NCBI GenBank assembly: GCA_949128115.1
Contig: OX421962.1
Location: forward strand, 39,889,745-39,953,744
Source: Anaspis maculata
Taxonomy: Eukaryota; Arthropoda; Insecta; Coleoptera; Scraptiidae
Direction of reading: 5' to 3'
Length of the DNA stretch: 64,000 bases
In this document: piece after piece, positions 50,458 to 61,516 of the stretch
Layout of the letters: each line of letters begins with the position of its first letter
Numbering within the stretch: the stretch's first letter is position 1
Position numbers and translations under genes: made by a program
Notes under the pieces: model-generated
Databases searched by the model: none
Seen by the model: the letters and a program-made list of their open reading frames with translations, nothing else
Told to the model about the DNA's origin: nothing

Positions 50458-50496
50458 CACAGTGGGCCCAAATTAGGAATTGTTGGCAGAAATTCC
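50458..50496 (+). promoter_or_regulatory. Left Transib end, heptamer/23-bp spacer/nonamer-like (RSS-like)
   Basis: CACAGTG, then 23 bp, then AGAAATTCC. The heptamer equals the V(D)J recombination-signal consensus, and the block at +23 matches ACAAAAACC at 6 of 9 positions. Presumed transposase binding and cleavage site. Confidence 0.75.
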
Positions 50497-50898
50497 GAAA
50501 CTTCTGAAATGGGTACTACATAGGACCGTGATTACAGGAAAAATATTGAAAAAAATACCACTTGTAAATTGGGGTATTTCTTAGGGGATGAAAATTCAAG
50601 AAACTGTGTAAAATTCTAAAACTCCAGATTTGTATATAACTTGACTACCAATTCAACGGAAAAATAATGTAAAAACTCTCATTGATGAATTAGGGTAATT
50701 TAAGGGCTCTTTAGGGGGTGGAAATTCAAGAATGATGGTTGAACAATTCTGTGATGAATTAAAAAAAAGCGAAAAGCAAAAACTTGAAAAATTCGAAATA
50801 GTAACATATTTGTATCAGTTTCATATATAACATGATTAACAACGGAATAACAATACTTTTATATGGTTGATAACGAACGACTTTCATCAAAGTCGAAA

Positions 50899-53348
50899 TC
50901 AATCATCGTCCTCAGCAACGTCTTCATCTGATGAAGATAGCTCTTCAGATACATCTGCCGATGCCGATGCCGATATAGACAGAGATGGAAGTAACATTTC
51001 CAGCGCTTCTTTTGAAAATCGTTTAATCTTTTTCTTTGGCAACTCGCGTATGCTTGATATAACTGGGTCAGACGTAACCAAAAGCATATTGAAAACATCT
51101 TCATTGGTACTCTTTCTACTCGATTTTCTTGAGAACCCTCCACGGTATCTTTTTATATCCTTGTTGCGGGCTTCCTGAGCCTCTTCGGAAAGTTGACCGA
51201 TCGGTAGTATCGAAGCCTTCATGATTTCGGGACCGTGAATCAAGATCTTATGTATAGAAGGGGGCATATAATACCACGGGTATTTATCAACAAAGAGTCT
51301 TGCTGTAAATAGGGCGTAGTTTGTGAATTTTGCCGTATCAATTTCGTAGCCACTAGACATGGTTTCTAAAATTATTTTAAACCTTCTAATGACATCCACA
51401 TCGATTCCAGTTATTTTGGCGGATAGCTCTGGATTTTCAAAGAATCTTCTAGCTGTGTTCCCGTCATTTGTACTGCCAAATCCAGGCTTAGGGCGATCCA
51501 CTACCAGACCCATTTCTGACTTGAACATTTGCTGAATGCTTTTTTTCTTTTCAGCTACTTTTTCTTGCAATTCTTTGCCACGTGCTTGCCATTTCCTAAT
51601 CGGAAGCTTATACGACACATGCAACAGGCATTCAAAAAACCTTATCCAGGCATGAAGAAGAGATAGACCGAATCGCAAACAGGTCTCATCTACGTTTTTT
51701 GATAACATTTTATCAATATCATTAAACTCACGTTGAGTAGCCCCACATAAATAACATCTTTGAGTTGAACGTGTTTCGGTTATAGCATTACATACTTTTC
51801 CGTCAATCATAGTGAAAAGCATTACATGTTCAATCGCAGCATCGAAGTAACCCGCAGAAATTTCAGTTTTTACAAGAGCAGCGATTTGCTCTTCGATGTA
51901 GATTTTTTCTTGCATCGATATTTCATTTGTCTCGTGAACAAAACGCATTCTGATTGGTCGACAGAACCGGGTGGATGAAGGTCGAGGATTTTTCCATACT
52001 ACAATGTGGTTTTTGGAATTCGGGTCGCCAGAAACTAACTGCAAGGGCACCAAAGAGGTGAAAAATATATTCGAATCGGACTCGTTTTCGTGTTCAAATT
52101 TTTGTTTGTATGAACTTTGACTGGTTCCGTCGCAACCCCACTTAGATATAAGATGCAGATCGCTTAATTGTCCAGGCGTTAATGTTTTCATAACATCAAT
52201 TTGAACTGTTGCTAAGCGTTTGGCAGTATGATCTAGTAACTGCTGTAATTTAACTTCAGCAGACGTGGAAGTAATTATAATGGATTGTTTTTCCGGGTAG
52301 CACTGGAGTTTTGCCATTTGGACAGTTTTATAAGAAGGGAATTTGTTTTTGTCCACCGTTCTTATTGTGTTATACTGGTGCTTAGTTAGCTTAGCTTCCA
52401 CCATTGTAGACAAAGCTTCTTCTCCAGTGAGTAGTCGTATTTGCACTTTTTCCTTCTCCGAAAAAACTGCAACATATTCAGAGGCTTTTTGTGGGGTAAT
52501 GCAAGCTACTTCTTTGATCAACTTTGAAGCCTCGATTTGACCAGCTGCTCTCAACGACATTTGGGTGGCATACGCTAATTCTGAAAGACTCGCTTCCGAC
52601 CTTAGTTTTTCAGTTTTTTTCCGTTTCGTTCGGTCACTACTCTGCGTGAAATCAATTGCTGGACGACCACTCTTTTGCGGGGCTTGTTTTCCATGCTTTT
52701 CGAAACTTAGCTTGGATGCTAGCCATTCCCTATTCCTTTGAAGGAATATTTCTTCCTTTCGGTAGCAAGCTTGCCATCTTGATTTAAGCTGGGACGTAAA
52801 ACGGTTGACTTTGTTGAACATTTGTCGTTTTGAATTTTTGGGGCAACTCGTCAATTCAAGAAGGTAATTCCGTAAGAATTGGCATTGCCTAATATGTTGT
52901 TTAGAAGGCGATTTTTTCATTACGTTGTACAAGTCTTCTTTAGATATGTGAATGTGATTCACATGAGATCCTGCAATCAAAAAAATTTGAATAGGTGATA
53001 CAATTCCCAATGATTTAGAGTTCCTTTGCGTTTCTGAAATCCAGGAAGCTGAAAAAACTGCCATGTGCGGCTATTTGAATGCACCCTGTATATGAAAAAC
53101 CGCAACTATCCGCACAATTTTTGTTCGGTTTCTGAAACATTAATAGTTGGGCTACATTCTTACACTAAAAAGGTGCCTGGGTCAAATCGGGTCATAAGCC
53201 ATAATGTCCTGCATAATATCAATCATTCCCACTTTTTTTTTCAAAATCAAACTTGTCTGTTCAGCTTCCAGAAACTAACGGTGAACCCATAAATGATGTA
53301 CAAATTTGCATTCCATAAAAAGTACTTACCTTTAGGCGTATAATCCAT
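50899..53348 (-). CDS. Transib-superfamily transposase (RAG1-like), two exons, apparently intact
   Basis: DDE recombinase expected to bind, nick and hairpin the ends of its own element in the nucleus. Proposed exon 1 is 53348-53330 (MDYTPKG), the intron is 53329-52971 (GTAAGT donor, pyrimidine-rich tract then TTGATTGCAG) and exon 2 is 52970-50899; the join keeps frame and gives 696 aa. An unspliced reading from an ATG at 53064 gives 721 aa, but its first 31 residues are intron-like and lie just after a TAG. In spliced numbering: CDG motif with D287; D396 in MIDGK; CYLCGAT (C412, C415); LHAWIRFFE near 445; HKILIHGPEI (H580, H585); SEEAQEARNK with E606. These match, in order, RAG1 D708-to-zinc-knuckle, HKTLAHVPEI and the E962 block, from my knowledge of RAG1 and Transib. 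The C-terminal tail is acidic and Ser-rich. No stop or frameshift interrupts it, so it may be recent or active. Family call is firm; the start is inferred. Confidence 0.9.
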
Positions 53349-53581
53349 GTCGTTTGAATGGTACAAGAAGTAAAATAATTGACGGAAACTTCGAAGAAAA
53401 CTCTTTTCGAAACGCGATTGCCCTAGAAAGCAATAATGCCGCACGCAAGATTGTCTTTTCGACAATTTTTTTCAACCGATATGTCACTGAAGGAGAATTA
53501 TTCGATTTTGTGACAGTTTCTCTGGTAACTTGACTTTTCGAAATTGTCAAATAAACGCGGCCTACTACAATTATGGGAATC

Positions 53582-53620
53582 GGACTTTTTGCCATATTTA
53601 TCATAGGAAATTCCACTGTG
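53582..53620 (-). promoter_or_regulatory. Right Transib end, heptamer/23-bp spacer/nonamer-like (RSS-like)
   Basis: On the minus strand: CACAGTG, 23 bp, then AAAAAGTCC, again 6 of 9 to the RSS nonamer. The shared GGCA-AAA-TCC block in register with the left end argues that the spacing is functional and not chance. Confidence 0.75.
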
Positions 53621-53625
53621 CGCTG
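53621..53625. repeat. Transib target-site duplication, right copy (CGCTG)
   Basis: CGCTG immediately after the terminal CACTGTG; matches 50453-50457. Confidence 0.9.
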
Positions 53626-54845
53626 GTTTGAATCTCGTTCAAGACACAATTTTTTTTTTGTGGAAGTGATTTTTTCCTTCTTTTAAAAATTATCCAAGGG
53701 ATGAGAGTGCTTGTTCTGAAGCATTTACGACTTTTTTCTCGAGAAAATAAATCTACTAATACGAGTTCTGAACATAATAAACAATAAACTGTGATGCCAT
53801 CATGGCTTTTTCATCACATTTTTCAACTCATTAAATGTAGTTACCTGTCCATTGCGAAATTGTATCTAGGTATTTTCAATAATAATGCTGGACGAGCATT
53901 TCCACTTGTCCTCTAGCTTGTTATACTGTCCCATTTCTTTGAACCACTTCACACAAGGTGGATTTCCTGGGACATTAAATAGAAGCATGGTCACGCAGAA
54001 AAGATCTTATAGGTCGCAGTGCAGAAAGGATCCTCCGAGACCAAACAACCACCTCTAATCTACAATCTACAATCTGAACCACTTCCTTTTTTTATATACG
54101 GGTCATTCAAAAAAGATGTCCACACCCATTTTTCTCAATATCCGTTAAAGCTAGCGAGTTGCGGTGAAGACCGTTGGATTCAGCTGGTTTTTCTGATCAA
54201 ATTTGATATGTCAACAAAACTACTTCACCAAAACTCTGAGTACGGAGGCACCTCAAAATTTTTGGCGAACGAACGAACGAGGACGAGGATGACTTCTTCA
54301 ATTAATTCTTGTTATCTACCTATGGGCACAAAAATGTTTCTACAAAGTTTATTTTTGGTCCAAAACTGGCTTTTATTTTTTTAGGCCTTTCTTTCAAAAG
54401 GTCTATTTTTGTTACTCTTCTTTAATCATTATTGTACATTTCGGATATCGCGAAAATAGAATATTTTGCACATTTGTACTCAAACAAGTGCCCTTTAGCA
54501 ACACCCTAGCGATAACCCGACAGTTTGGAATCACCTGTATTTTAAATTGATAATGATAATTGATAATTGATTGACAAGAACAAGTGGAAATGCTCGTCTA
54601 GCATTATTATTGAAAATACCTAAATACAATTTCGCAATGGACAGGTAACTACATTTTATGAGCTGAAAAATGTGACGAAAAAGCCATGATGGCATTACAG
54701 CTTATTGTTTATTATGTGTCCAGAACTCGTATTAATATATCAATTTTCTCGAGAAAAAAGTCGAAAATGCTTCAAAATAAGCACTCTCATCCCTTGGATA
54801 ATTTTTAGGAGAAGGTAAAAATCACTTCCACGAAAAAAAAATTGT

Positions 54846-54919
54846 GTCCTGAACGAGATTCAAACCAGTGGTCCATCAATCGGAAATCAAAGCCTTTGCC
54901 ACTGAGCTATTCCGGGTGA
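54846..54919 (-). ncRNA. tRNA-like sequence in right arm of the foldback (intact copy)
   Basis: On the minus strand there is an A-box-like TAGCTCAGTGG (54909-54899) and a B-box-like GGTTTGAATCTCG (54866-54854) at tRNA-like spacing. Acceptor and T-stem pairing is poor, so this is a tRNA-derived relic or SINE-type Pol III promoter, not a functional tRNA gene. Confidence 0.55.
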
Positions 54920-55134
54920 CAGGCGCGCGTCCCAATATCTGTGTGTTATACTTATAACGTAACTGTCATATTTCAGAAAAAACGCCCCAAAAAGGGGGAC
55001 GCCGACACGGGATCTTAGGGGACTTTTGGTATGTTATAGCAGACACTCTTTACTTTCGTTTTATGAAAAATTTGGCCGACCATAAATTAGTTCACGCTTT
55101 GACTTAAATAGCACCTAAAATACCTGGGCTATAT

Positions 55135-55477
55135 AACCTAATTGAGCTTTTCGTTAGATTTCGGCTGTCGCTGTCAGGCGTGCGTCAGTTACCAATCTGA
55201 CCGAAGCAAAATCCCTGCACCTGCATAGACAATTCCCAAATTTCTCGTTCCTGGCGGATGAAAAAGGTGCGAACCACATTTCGTACGATTGCCCCATTGA
55301 TGTTCAAGTGTCCAGGAGTAGCCAAACCAAAGCTTGTTTTGCACCGGCACCACGAGCGCCTATACCTACGGACTCGCCTACGGATCTCCACATACCTCAT
55401 CAAGATGTCTTCTGGCCAGGTAGTCAAAATTTAAAATTCTTGTAAAACTCAATTCAGAAACTTCTTACATGAACTCC
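55135..55477. other. No recognisable gene (0.34 kb)
   Basis: One minus-strand frame (55185-55427) with no known family. Confidence 0.35.
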
Positions 55478-55483
55478 AATAAT

Positions 55484-55780
55484 GGCTACGTTTACACCGG
55501 TGGACTAAAACTGGACTGACCCAAATTCCACCTACAGTAATTCTTCTCTTCCAGCGTTTTCACCGGCAGACTAACGCGGCCGACCTATTTTAAAATATGA
55601 ACTCAAACTAAATAAATATAACAACTAAAACTTCAGTCCACGGCTAACCGGAGACCTGACCCAAGCTACTTGGTCCTAATTTGGTCCTTGTCTACGGTCG
55701 TTTACACCACGTGGACTAAATTGATTTGGGTCGAATTTAGTGCTTAGGTCGCGGACCAAAGCCACGGTGTGAACGTAGCC
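55484..55780. mobile_element. MITE, 297 bp
   Basis: Ends GGCTACGTTTACACCG and GGCTACGTTCACACCG, both followed by GTGG or TGG blocks. AATAAT and AATAAC flank it and may be a diverged duplication. Confidence 0.75.
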
Positions 55781-55786
55781 AATAAC

Positions 55787-56832
55787 AGCTCATAGAACGT
55801 GAGCCAGCACGTAACAAGGATTTTTCACTGTAACAAGAAATTTGCTCCTCATAGTTATCCATTAGTTCGTAAGTAGTATCCTTTATCTTACATTGTTAGG
55901 ACAGCGTGATTGTGATAGCTATGGAACTTGTTTCATTGACCTTGATAGAAAAAAATTGAGAAATGGAGAAATTGAGCTTTTGCATCAGATGAATGATGAA
56001 TGGCCAGATTTGAACGGCGATGGATGAAGCAAGCCAGCGAACGAAAAAATTCGCGAAAGATGAAAGTATAACACCAACTCCTATTGTTATCCATCGGCTC
56101 CCTTTTGTCTACGCCTATGTGCCGCGCCAGCAAAAAATTAATGCACCGCCTCATTCAAACCCGAACCGGTAATTTAAGGGCACGTCAAACATTGGCAATC
56201 TCGATGGCATCGTGCGAATTTGGTTATCAAGTGGCTTGCCGTATAGTCTCAGCTTACGGTGTGACAATCGAACTCTTCGAGTCTTCGCCATTGTTGGCGA
56301 CCCTTTTTGAGCACTTGATTTCACCCCGATCCGGTGGTAGTGGTGGTCGAGGTGGTGGTGGCGTCGGCGGTGTGGTGGCAAACGGGCGTCGCCATCGCCG
56401 CACTTATTTCTCCCTCGTGGTGCAGATTATTGCCGCCCGACCACTCCGACCATAACTCAAACTCAGTATTTTGCAGGAAGTGACATTTTATTGCGATCAA
56501 TTTCGGTAACCGTTCGCGGTTCTCCACTTCAGTGGCGCACCGAGGTAAACTGATTCCGTAATGGGAATGGGGAAGGAGACGCTGGGGCCAGTTGGAAATT
56601 AGGACGGCAGCGCCAGCATGTGAATAACTTAAACTTCCCTGTTCGCCATGTAGGTAGGTACGGGACCGGACCGAAAAGGGTGATGGGGTTGTAACACCCC
56701 CCTTCCCTATTCGCTAATAACTAGTCAGCAAAACTTTTGATGTCGGCAAAATTGAATTTTGTAGAGGTAATCAAACTAAGAGGTACCAAATACATTGTTA
56801 CTACGTAACTATAGTACTATAGTAACTACGTA
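55787..56832. other. No recognisable gene (1 kb)
   Basis: A GGTGGTGG run (56331-56372) makes a Gly-rich chance frame in 56084-56455. The second copy of the shared GCATTAATTTTTTGCTGGCG motif is at about 56125-56146 (minus). Confidence 0.4.
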
Positions 56833-56838
56833 ACTATA

Positions 56839-57568
56839 GGTTCACTTGTACCGTGATTCTAGTAGGCTGTGAGATTTTGTTTCTAAGTTTCCGAATTTGA
56901 AATTTGAAAACTCCCTAGAACTTGCACTGATGTTTGAAAGCTCAAGCTTGACGCTGTCATGATAATTGATGATGAGAAAATTATCTGAAATGGGATGTGA
57001 AAACTGTGCTTGTGCCTCGGCTTGTGCCTTGAACATTAATGTCCAGTCAGTGCTTATTTTAAAGCCCTTGAAGGGACTCGCTTCTGGGAGAAAATGGGCG
57101 GAGTAGGTGCTGGGCATGTCGCATGTATCCCATAACGTTCAGCTTTACGGAGAAGACGTGAATTTCTATGATGGAAGCATTGTGAACTATTCCTGGTTTT
57201 TAAAAGAAGTACCTACCCACACTCGGGAGGACTGAAAACTGTGGGAAGCTACACGGCCCTTCTAATTTTTGTGTGGATGGGATTCATCGGCGTTAATACT
57301 TGATTTCACTGCGCAGGACATCGTAATGGAACAAGAAATTTGCGGAACTTCTGAAAGGTGAACTACATCCACATCATACTTGCAATTTGCGAAGTTGATT
57401 TCGGTATTTATTTCATTTTTGACAGCAACAGTCAACAGTCAACACACCAACATAACCTATCTTTCGAAGCCAGACGCTCAGGCGCACACTAGGCAGTCGG
57501 ACGTGAAGTCTACAATGCCAAACTGTAAAATTTGCCCAGCCTACTAGAATCACGGTACAAGTGAATCT
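56839..57568. mobile_element. TIR element, 730 bp
   Basis: Ends share TTCACTTGTACCGTGATT and CTAGTAGGCTG inverted, about 30 bp. ACTATA flanks both sides (56833-56838, 57569-57574). No coding sequence recognised inside. Confidence 0.75.
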
Positions 57569-59754
57569 ACTATATCTGTTGCCTGTCTTTTGCCTGCGAC
57601 GCCATCTTACCGATTCGTTTACAATGTGCAAAGGAGGAACGGTGACGAAAATGAGTCAAAAAACGCATTTTCTCGGAAGAAATTTGTCTGGGACGCATTG
57701 TAGGTATGAAATTATAGCATTCCACAAAGGAAAGGAGGCTAAAATAAGCCAAAACCACGCGTTTTTCCAGAGAGTTCCAGCTTGCAGTAGGTATAGTCCG
57801 GATGCTAGTTGAAAGTACCTTGCATTTTCTGATGAGAAGATGCCACTTGGTGGAAATGTTCTTTGCATCGTACTCTTCCGATCCAAAAAGGTGGCCATCA
57901 GCGCAATCCGTTCCGGCGACGTATACAGGGTGATACAGAAAAAAAAAAGTTGAAAAATTATATTTAATCAACCGAAGCATGTAGAGACATGTAATTCACC
58001 ACATACATTAACTGTTTTATGCTCATGAAGTCACAGCAAACTGTTCTAGATTACTTTGAACTGTCTTTGAAATGTAGGGGAAAAACAGGGAAAAAAACAA
58101 AAACACTCTTTTTTCCATAAATAAGTGATTCTCCGAGATATTGACACAATACTTGGTATTTCTACAAAAAGCAATGTTATAAATGATATGAGTTGGGTAG
58201 CTGATTTCTGAGCCAACTATTTCCAGAAATACGATTGTCAACTTTTTGTTTCCTCTTGAGCACCATCTTGAATCTGCCCTCTGAAGCGCCGTTGGAAAAG
58301 TGATCGGTTAGCATAATAATGGTAACATGTAATCATTGCATCGTAAAAACAACCTCCTCATCATAATTCAGTGACCTCTTCGGCGGGAAAGAATTGCCAT
58401 TCACGTATTTTTCATCTCTTCAAAGCTTTAGCGTCCATGATGGCATTTGCAACATCTGGAATGGTGAAATATGTTACGCATCATGAACCTTGATGTACCT
58501 CGAGGTAGCCTACAAGCTTCATCATCATAGTGGGAGCGGTACGCAAAAGCATACCGCATTTTGGAGTGCAGTAATGAAATTTTGCATGGGCGTACTTTAT
58601 ACCGAGACAAGCGATTTGACTCGCAGCACTCGATATTTTGTCCCTTAGGGGGCCAATGGGGGCCCTCCAAATTTTCAAGATGCTAGAATTTCCACAAAAT
58701 GGTCATCGAGTATCGTCATGTATGTCATAAGTGAAGTTTACGGGTCTATTGAAAAGGTTTTCATCAATTTTCGTCGTGTCCGATTCATTCTTCACACTTG
58801 AAAAAAAAATCTTTAGCAGAGGTCGAAAAAACAGCAATATATCTTTAGCAGAGGTCGTTTTTTTTTCTTCTACTGTGCAAGGAAACTATAAATTCATATG
58901 TTTTGTTGCGTTCCCAACTAAATCGCGTTCCGTAAGCCCAAATATGGAGGCAATTTTTTCGCAATATCATTTTCCCAAGAAGAGGTGACCTCTTCAGTAT
59001 ACCTTTTTCAACAGCATTTTTTCAATGTTCCTACTGGATAAGACTGTCGATTTTCACAGATATGAGAAGCTTGAACTCTTTTCTTGGTAATTTCCATGCA
59101 ACATGGCTTCAAAACGCACAAGAGAGCCCTAAAACTTTTTTTTTCTGCTGGGCCGTCAAATTTTTGGCATGTTGATTTTGTAGTAGGGGAGACGCGCAAA
59201 TAAATGAGATCTAGTCCAGGCGAATAAGTTCTACCGGAAAATATACCTACTCATACCTAACGACTCCGCGTTTTGTTGTACTGCAATAAAACACGGCATG
59301 GAAGAATTTTTTGTTGAGACCAAATCGCCTGCGCTTGCAGCCTGGATTGAATATTGGTTCGCGTCTCTCCTACTATAAAATCAAAATATCGTAAGTTGGA
59401 CGGCCCAGCAGTTGAAATTTTTTTTGAGCTCCCTTGAGAGTTTTAGAGTCATGTTGCTTCGCAACTACCAAGAAAAGAGTTCGAGGTCTCCGTTCCTGCA
59501 AAAATTACGAGTGATATCCAATGGGGACATAGAAAAAAATGCTCTTGGAAAAGAGGTATTGAAGAGATCACCACTTCTTCGAAAAATACCATTACAAAAA
59601 AAAAAATCTTCATAATTAGGTTTAAGGAATGCGATCTAGTTGGGAAGGCAACATAACATATGAATTTATCGTCTCCTTGCATAGAAAAAAAAAATAAAAA
59701 CAGTTTTTTTGACCTCTGCCAAAGAATTTTTTTTTCAAGTGTGAAGAATGAAGA

Positions 59755-60530
59755 ATGAAGAATGATCCAATGAAGGATCCTAGTCTTAAATGGGAGGATC
59801 ATATACGGCGGTTGGTGTTACAGACGTCACATTTCTGCTATGCCTTGGGAGTTCTGTCGAGAATGGTGTCGGTGGAGGCAGCAAAGATTGCATATAACTC
59901 CTATGTGGCGTCGAGACTGCGGTATGGAATTATCTTCTGGAGCGACTCCACGAAAACCGTCGAAATCCTAAAAATCCAAAAGCGATACCTACGGAGTATA
60001 TTCAATTTGAAGCAAACGGACTCATGCGTGCCAATTTTCAAAGAACACGGCATACTCACGGTTGTTGATATGTATATATTGGAGTGCGTAACATTTGCAA
60101 GGGAAAACTATGACCGGTTTGCTCACCATGGCTGCCAGCATGGTCACTTCACCAGGGGTAGGCAGGACTTACGTATCCCGAGACCTCGCCTTGAAATGGA
60201 ACAAAGAAATGTGGTTTGCAACGTGATAAAATGCTACAACAAAGTACCTGAACCCGTCAAGAGCCTCCCAACGAGACAAATGAGGTTAATGTTGAAGACT
60301 TACCCAACTACTCATTCCAACAGTTCCTGGGCGAGGAGATGTCCATCTGAGTACGAGTTCTTTGTGGTGCGGTGTTTTGCCGGCCGGTTTTTGTTTTTGT
60401 TTGCGTTTTTGTTTTGTTATCTACACTTTGCTTTTCAAGTTTTGACGTATTCCATGGCCCAGGGCTATTATAGTGCAATATAATACTTACATTGTAAATA
60501 AGGAATGATTAAATATACATACATACATAT
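59755..60530 (+). pseudogene. LINE reverse transcriptase C-terminal fragment with (ATAC)n tail
   Basis: The readable frame begins in the DP-LKW block just before the thumb and is about 60-70% similar by eye to the end of the 46449-47669 copy (shared YALGVL, RYG-IFW, QTDSCVP, ILTV). A single-nucleotide frameshift near 60315 moves the tail into another frame; there QFLGEEMSI and a stop near 60350 match the partner's QFFNEEISM ending. The 3' end is ATACATACATAC near 60520. It interrupts the right arm of foldback 3, with ATGA on both sides of the insertion. Confidence 0.85.
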
Positions 60531-60802
60531 GAATCGGACACGACGACAGTTGATGGAAACATTTCAAACAGACCCGTAAGCTTCACTTATGACACACATG
60601 ACGATACTCAATGATCATTTTGTGAAAGTTCTTGCATCTTGAAAATTTGGAGGGCCCCCATTGGCCCCCTAAGGGACAGAATATCGAGTGCTGCGGGTCA
60701 AATCGCTTGTCTCCGTATAAAGTATGCCCATGCAAAATCTCGTTACTGCACTCCAAAGTGCGGTATCGATGTGTTTTTAGGTGTGTACCGCTTCCACTAT
60801 CA

Positions 60803-61516
60803 TCAATTGAGAGGATTGTTCTTAAAAGCAGTTTGAACGAAATTTGTGTCGCTTTTTATGAGGAATACAAAATATTGGGTCTTTCACCCTTACTTGATCC
60901 CTCATTGAGGATAACCTGAAACCGAAAGTCTCCGAAATGGTTCAGTGGGAAGTGCTCTTCAATGTGTGTTTGTCAAAAATTGCATAGTAAGTTGCGTTCA
61001 GATTCCAGACAGAGAGCGACAAAGAATGCAGTAGAAAAAGACATAAATTACAGTCGAAAAAACTAATCCAGAGCTAGACTGAGACCTGTCTACAGACCTT
61101 GCTTTTTATAACATAAATGTGCAATTTGGTACACTGTTAGAACCTTAAGTTAGTAATGTCTTAAGCTTTTCAACCTACGATTGAGAGTCTTACAGAATCT
61201 GTGTATTGCGGGAAGCCTATCTGAAAGGGACATTTCCGGAATTTCTCCATTGCATTGTACATGTATTTTTTTACTGCATGAACTTCTTTGTCGCTCTCTG
61301 TCTGGAATGTGAACGCAACTATGCAACTTTTGACAACTACACATTGAGGAGCAGTTTTTACTGAACCATTTTCATGAAAATTTCGGAGACTTTCGGTTCC
61401 AGGCTTTCCTCAACGAGGTATCAAATAATAAGGGTGAGAGATCCAATATTTTGTACTTTCCATAAAAAACAACTTTTGTTCAAACAGCTTTTAAGAACAA
61501 ACCTTCCAATTGATGA
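60803..61516. mobile_element. Foldback nested in right arm of foldback 3
   Basis: Arms of about 310 bp share CAATTGA, TTCTTAAAAGC, GGAGACTTTCGGTT-type and GACAGAGAGCGACAAAG blocks. The left arm of foldback 3 runs straight through the insertion point. Confidence 0.8.

Larger units (their letters stand above)
50458..53620 (-). mobile_element. Complete Transib DNA transposon, 3,163 bp
   Basis: Both ends begin CACAGTG reading inward (50458-50464 on plus; 53620-53614 on minus). Each end carries a second conserved block exactly 23 bp inside the heptamer: AGAAATTCC at 50488-50496 and AAAAAGTCC (minus strand) at the other end, both preceded by GGC and followed by GA or G. The element is flanked by identical CGCTG at 50453-50457 and 53621-53625, the 5-bp GC-rich duplication expected of Transib. 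The only gene inside is the transposase. Joining the flanks across the element restores a tRNA-like sequence, so the boundaries are supported three ways. Confidence 0.93.
50408..53637 (+). pseudogene. tRNA-like sequence in left arm, split by Transib
   Basis: The A-box half is TAGCTCAGTGG at 50414-50424. The B-box half is GGTTTGAATCTCG at 53625-53637. The 3.17-kb Transib lies between them. It is the inverted partner of the copy at 54846-54919. Confidence 0.6.
50203..55131. mobile_element. Foldback element with embedded tRNA-like sequence, host of the Transib insertion
   Basis: Outer ends are TAGCCCAGGTA and its complement at 55121-55131, flanked by TAT on both sides (possible 3-bp duplication, or TA). 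The left arm runs 50203-50457, is interrupted by Transib, and resumes 53621-about 53925. The right arm runs about 54583-55131 and is uninterrupted. Without Transib the element is about 1.76 kb, with a loop near 53926-54582. The loop starts near TATACGGGTCATTCAAAA, which looks like the end of another DNA element. A 121-codon open frame in the loop (54019-54384) resembles no protein I know. Confidence 0.8.

Noticed and set aside
52971..53064. First 31 codons of the unspliced 721-codon transposase frame as the true N-terminus
   Set aside because: They follow an in-frame TAG, end in a clear acceptor (pyrimidine tract then GCAG), and a GTAAGT donor upstream joins in frame with a methionine-led short exon.
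54019..54384. 121-codon frame in the loop of the Transib-bearing foldback
   Set aside because: Begins in and crosses a transposon-end-like GGGTCATTCAAAA; no motif, and no in-frame similarity elsewhere.
56084..56455. 123-codon Gly-rich open frame
   Set aside because: Produced by a GGTGGT run; both strands are open, as expected from such composition.
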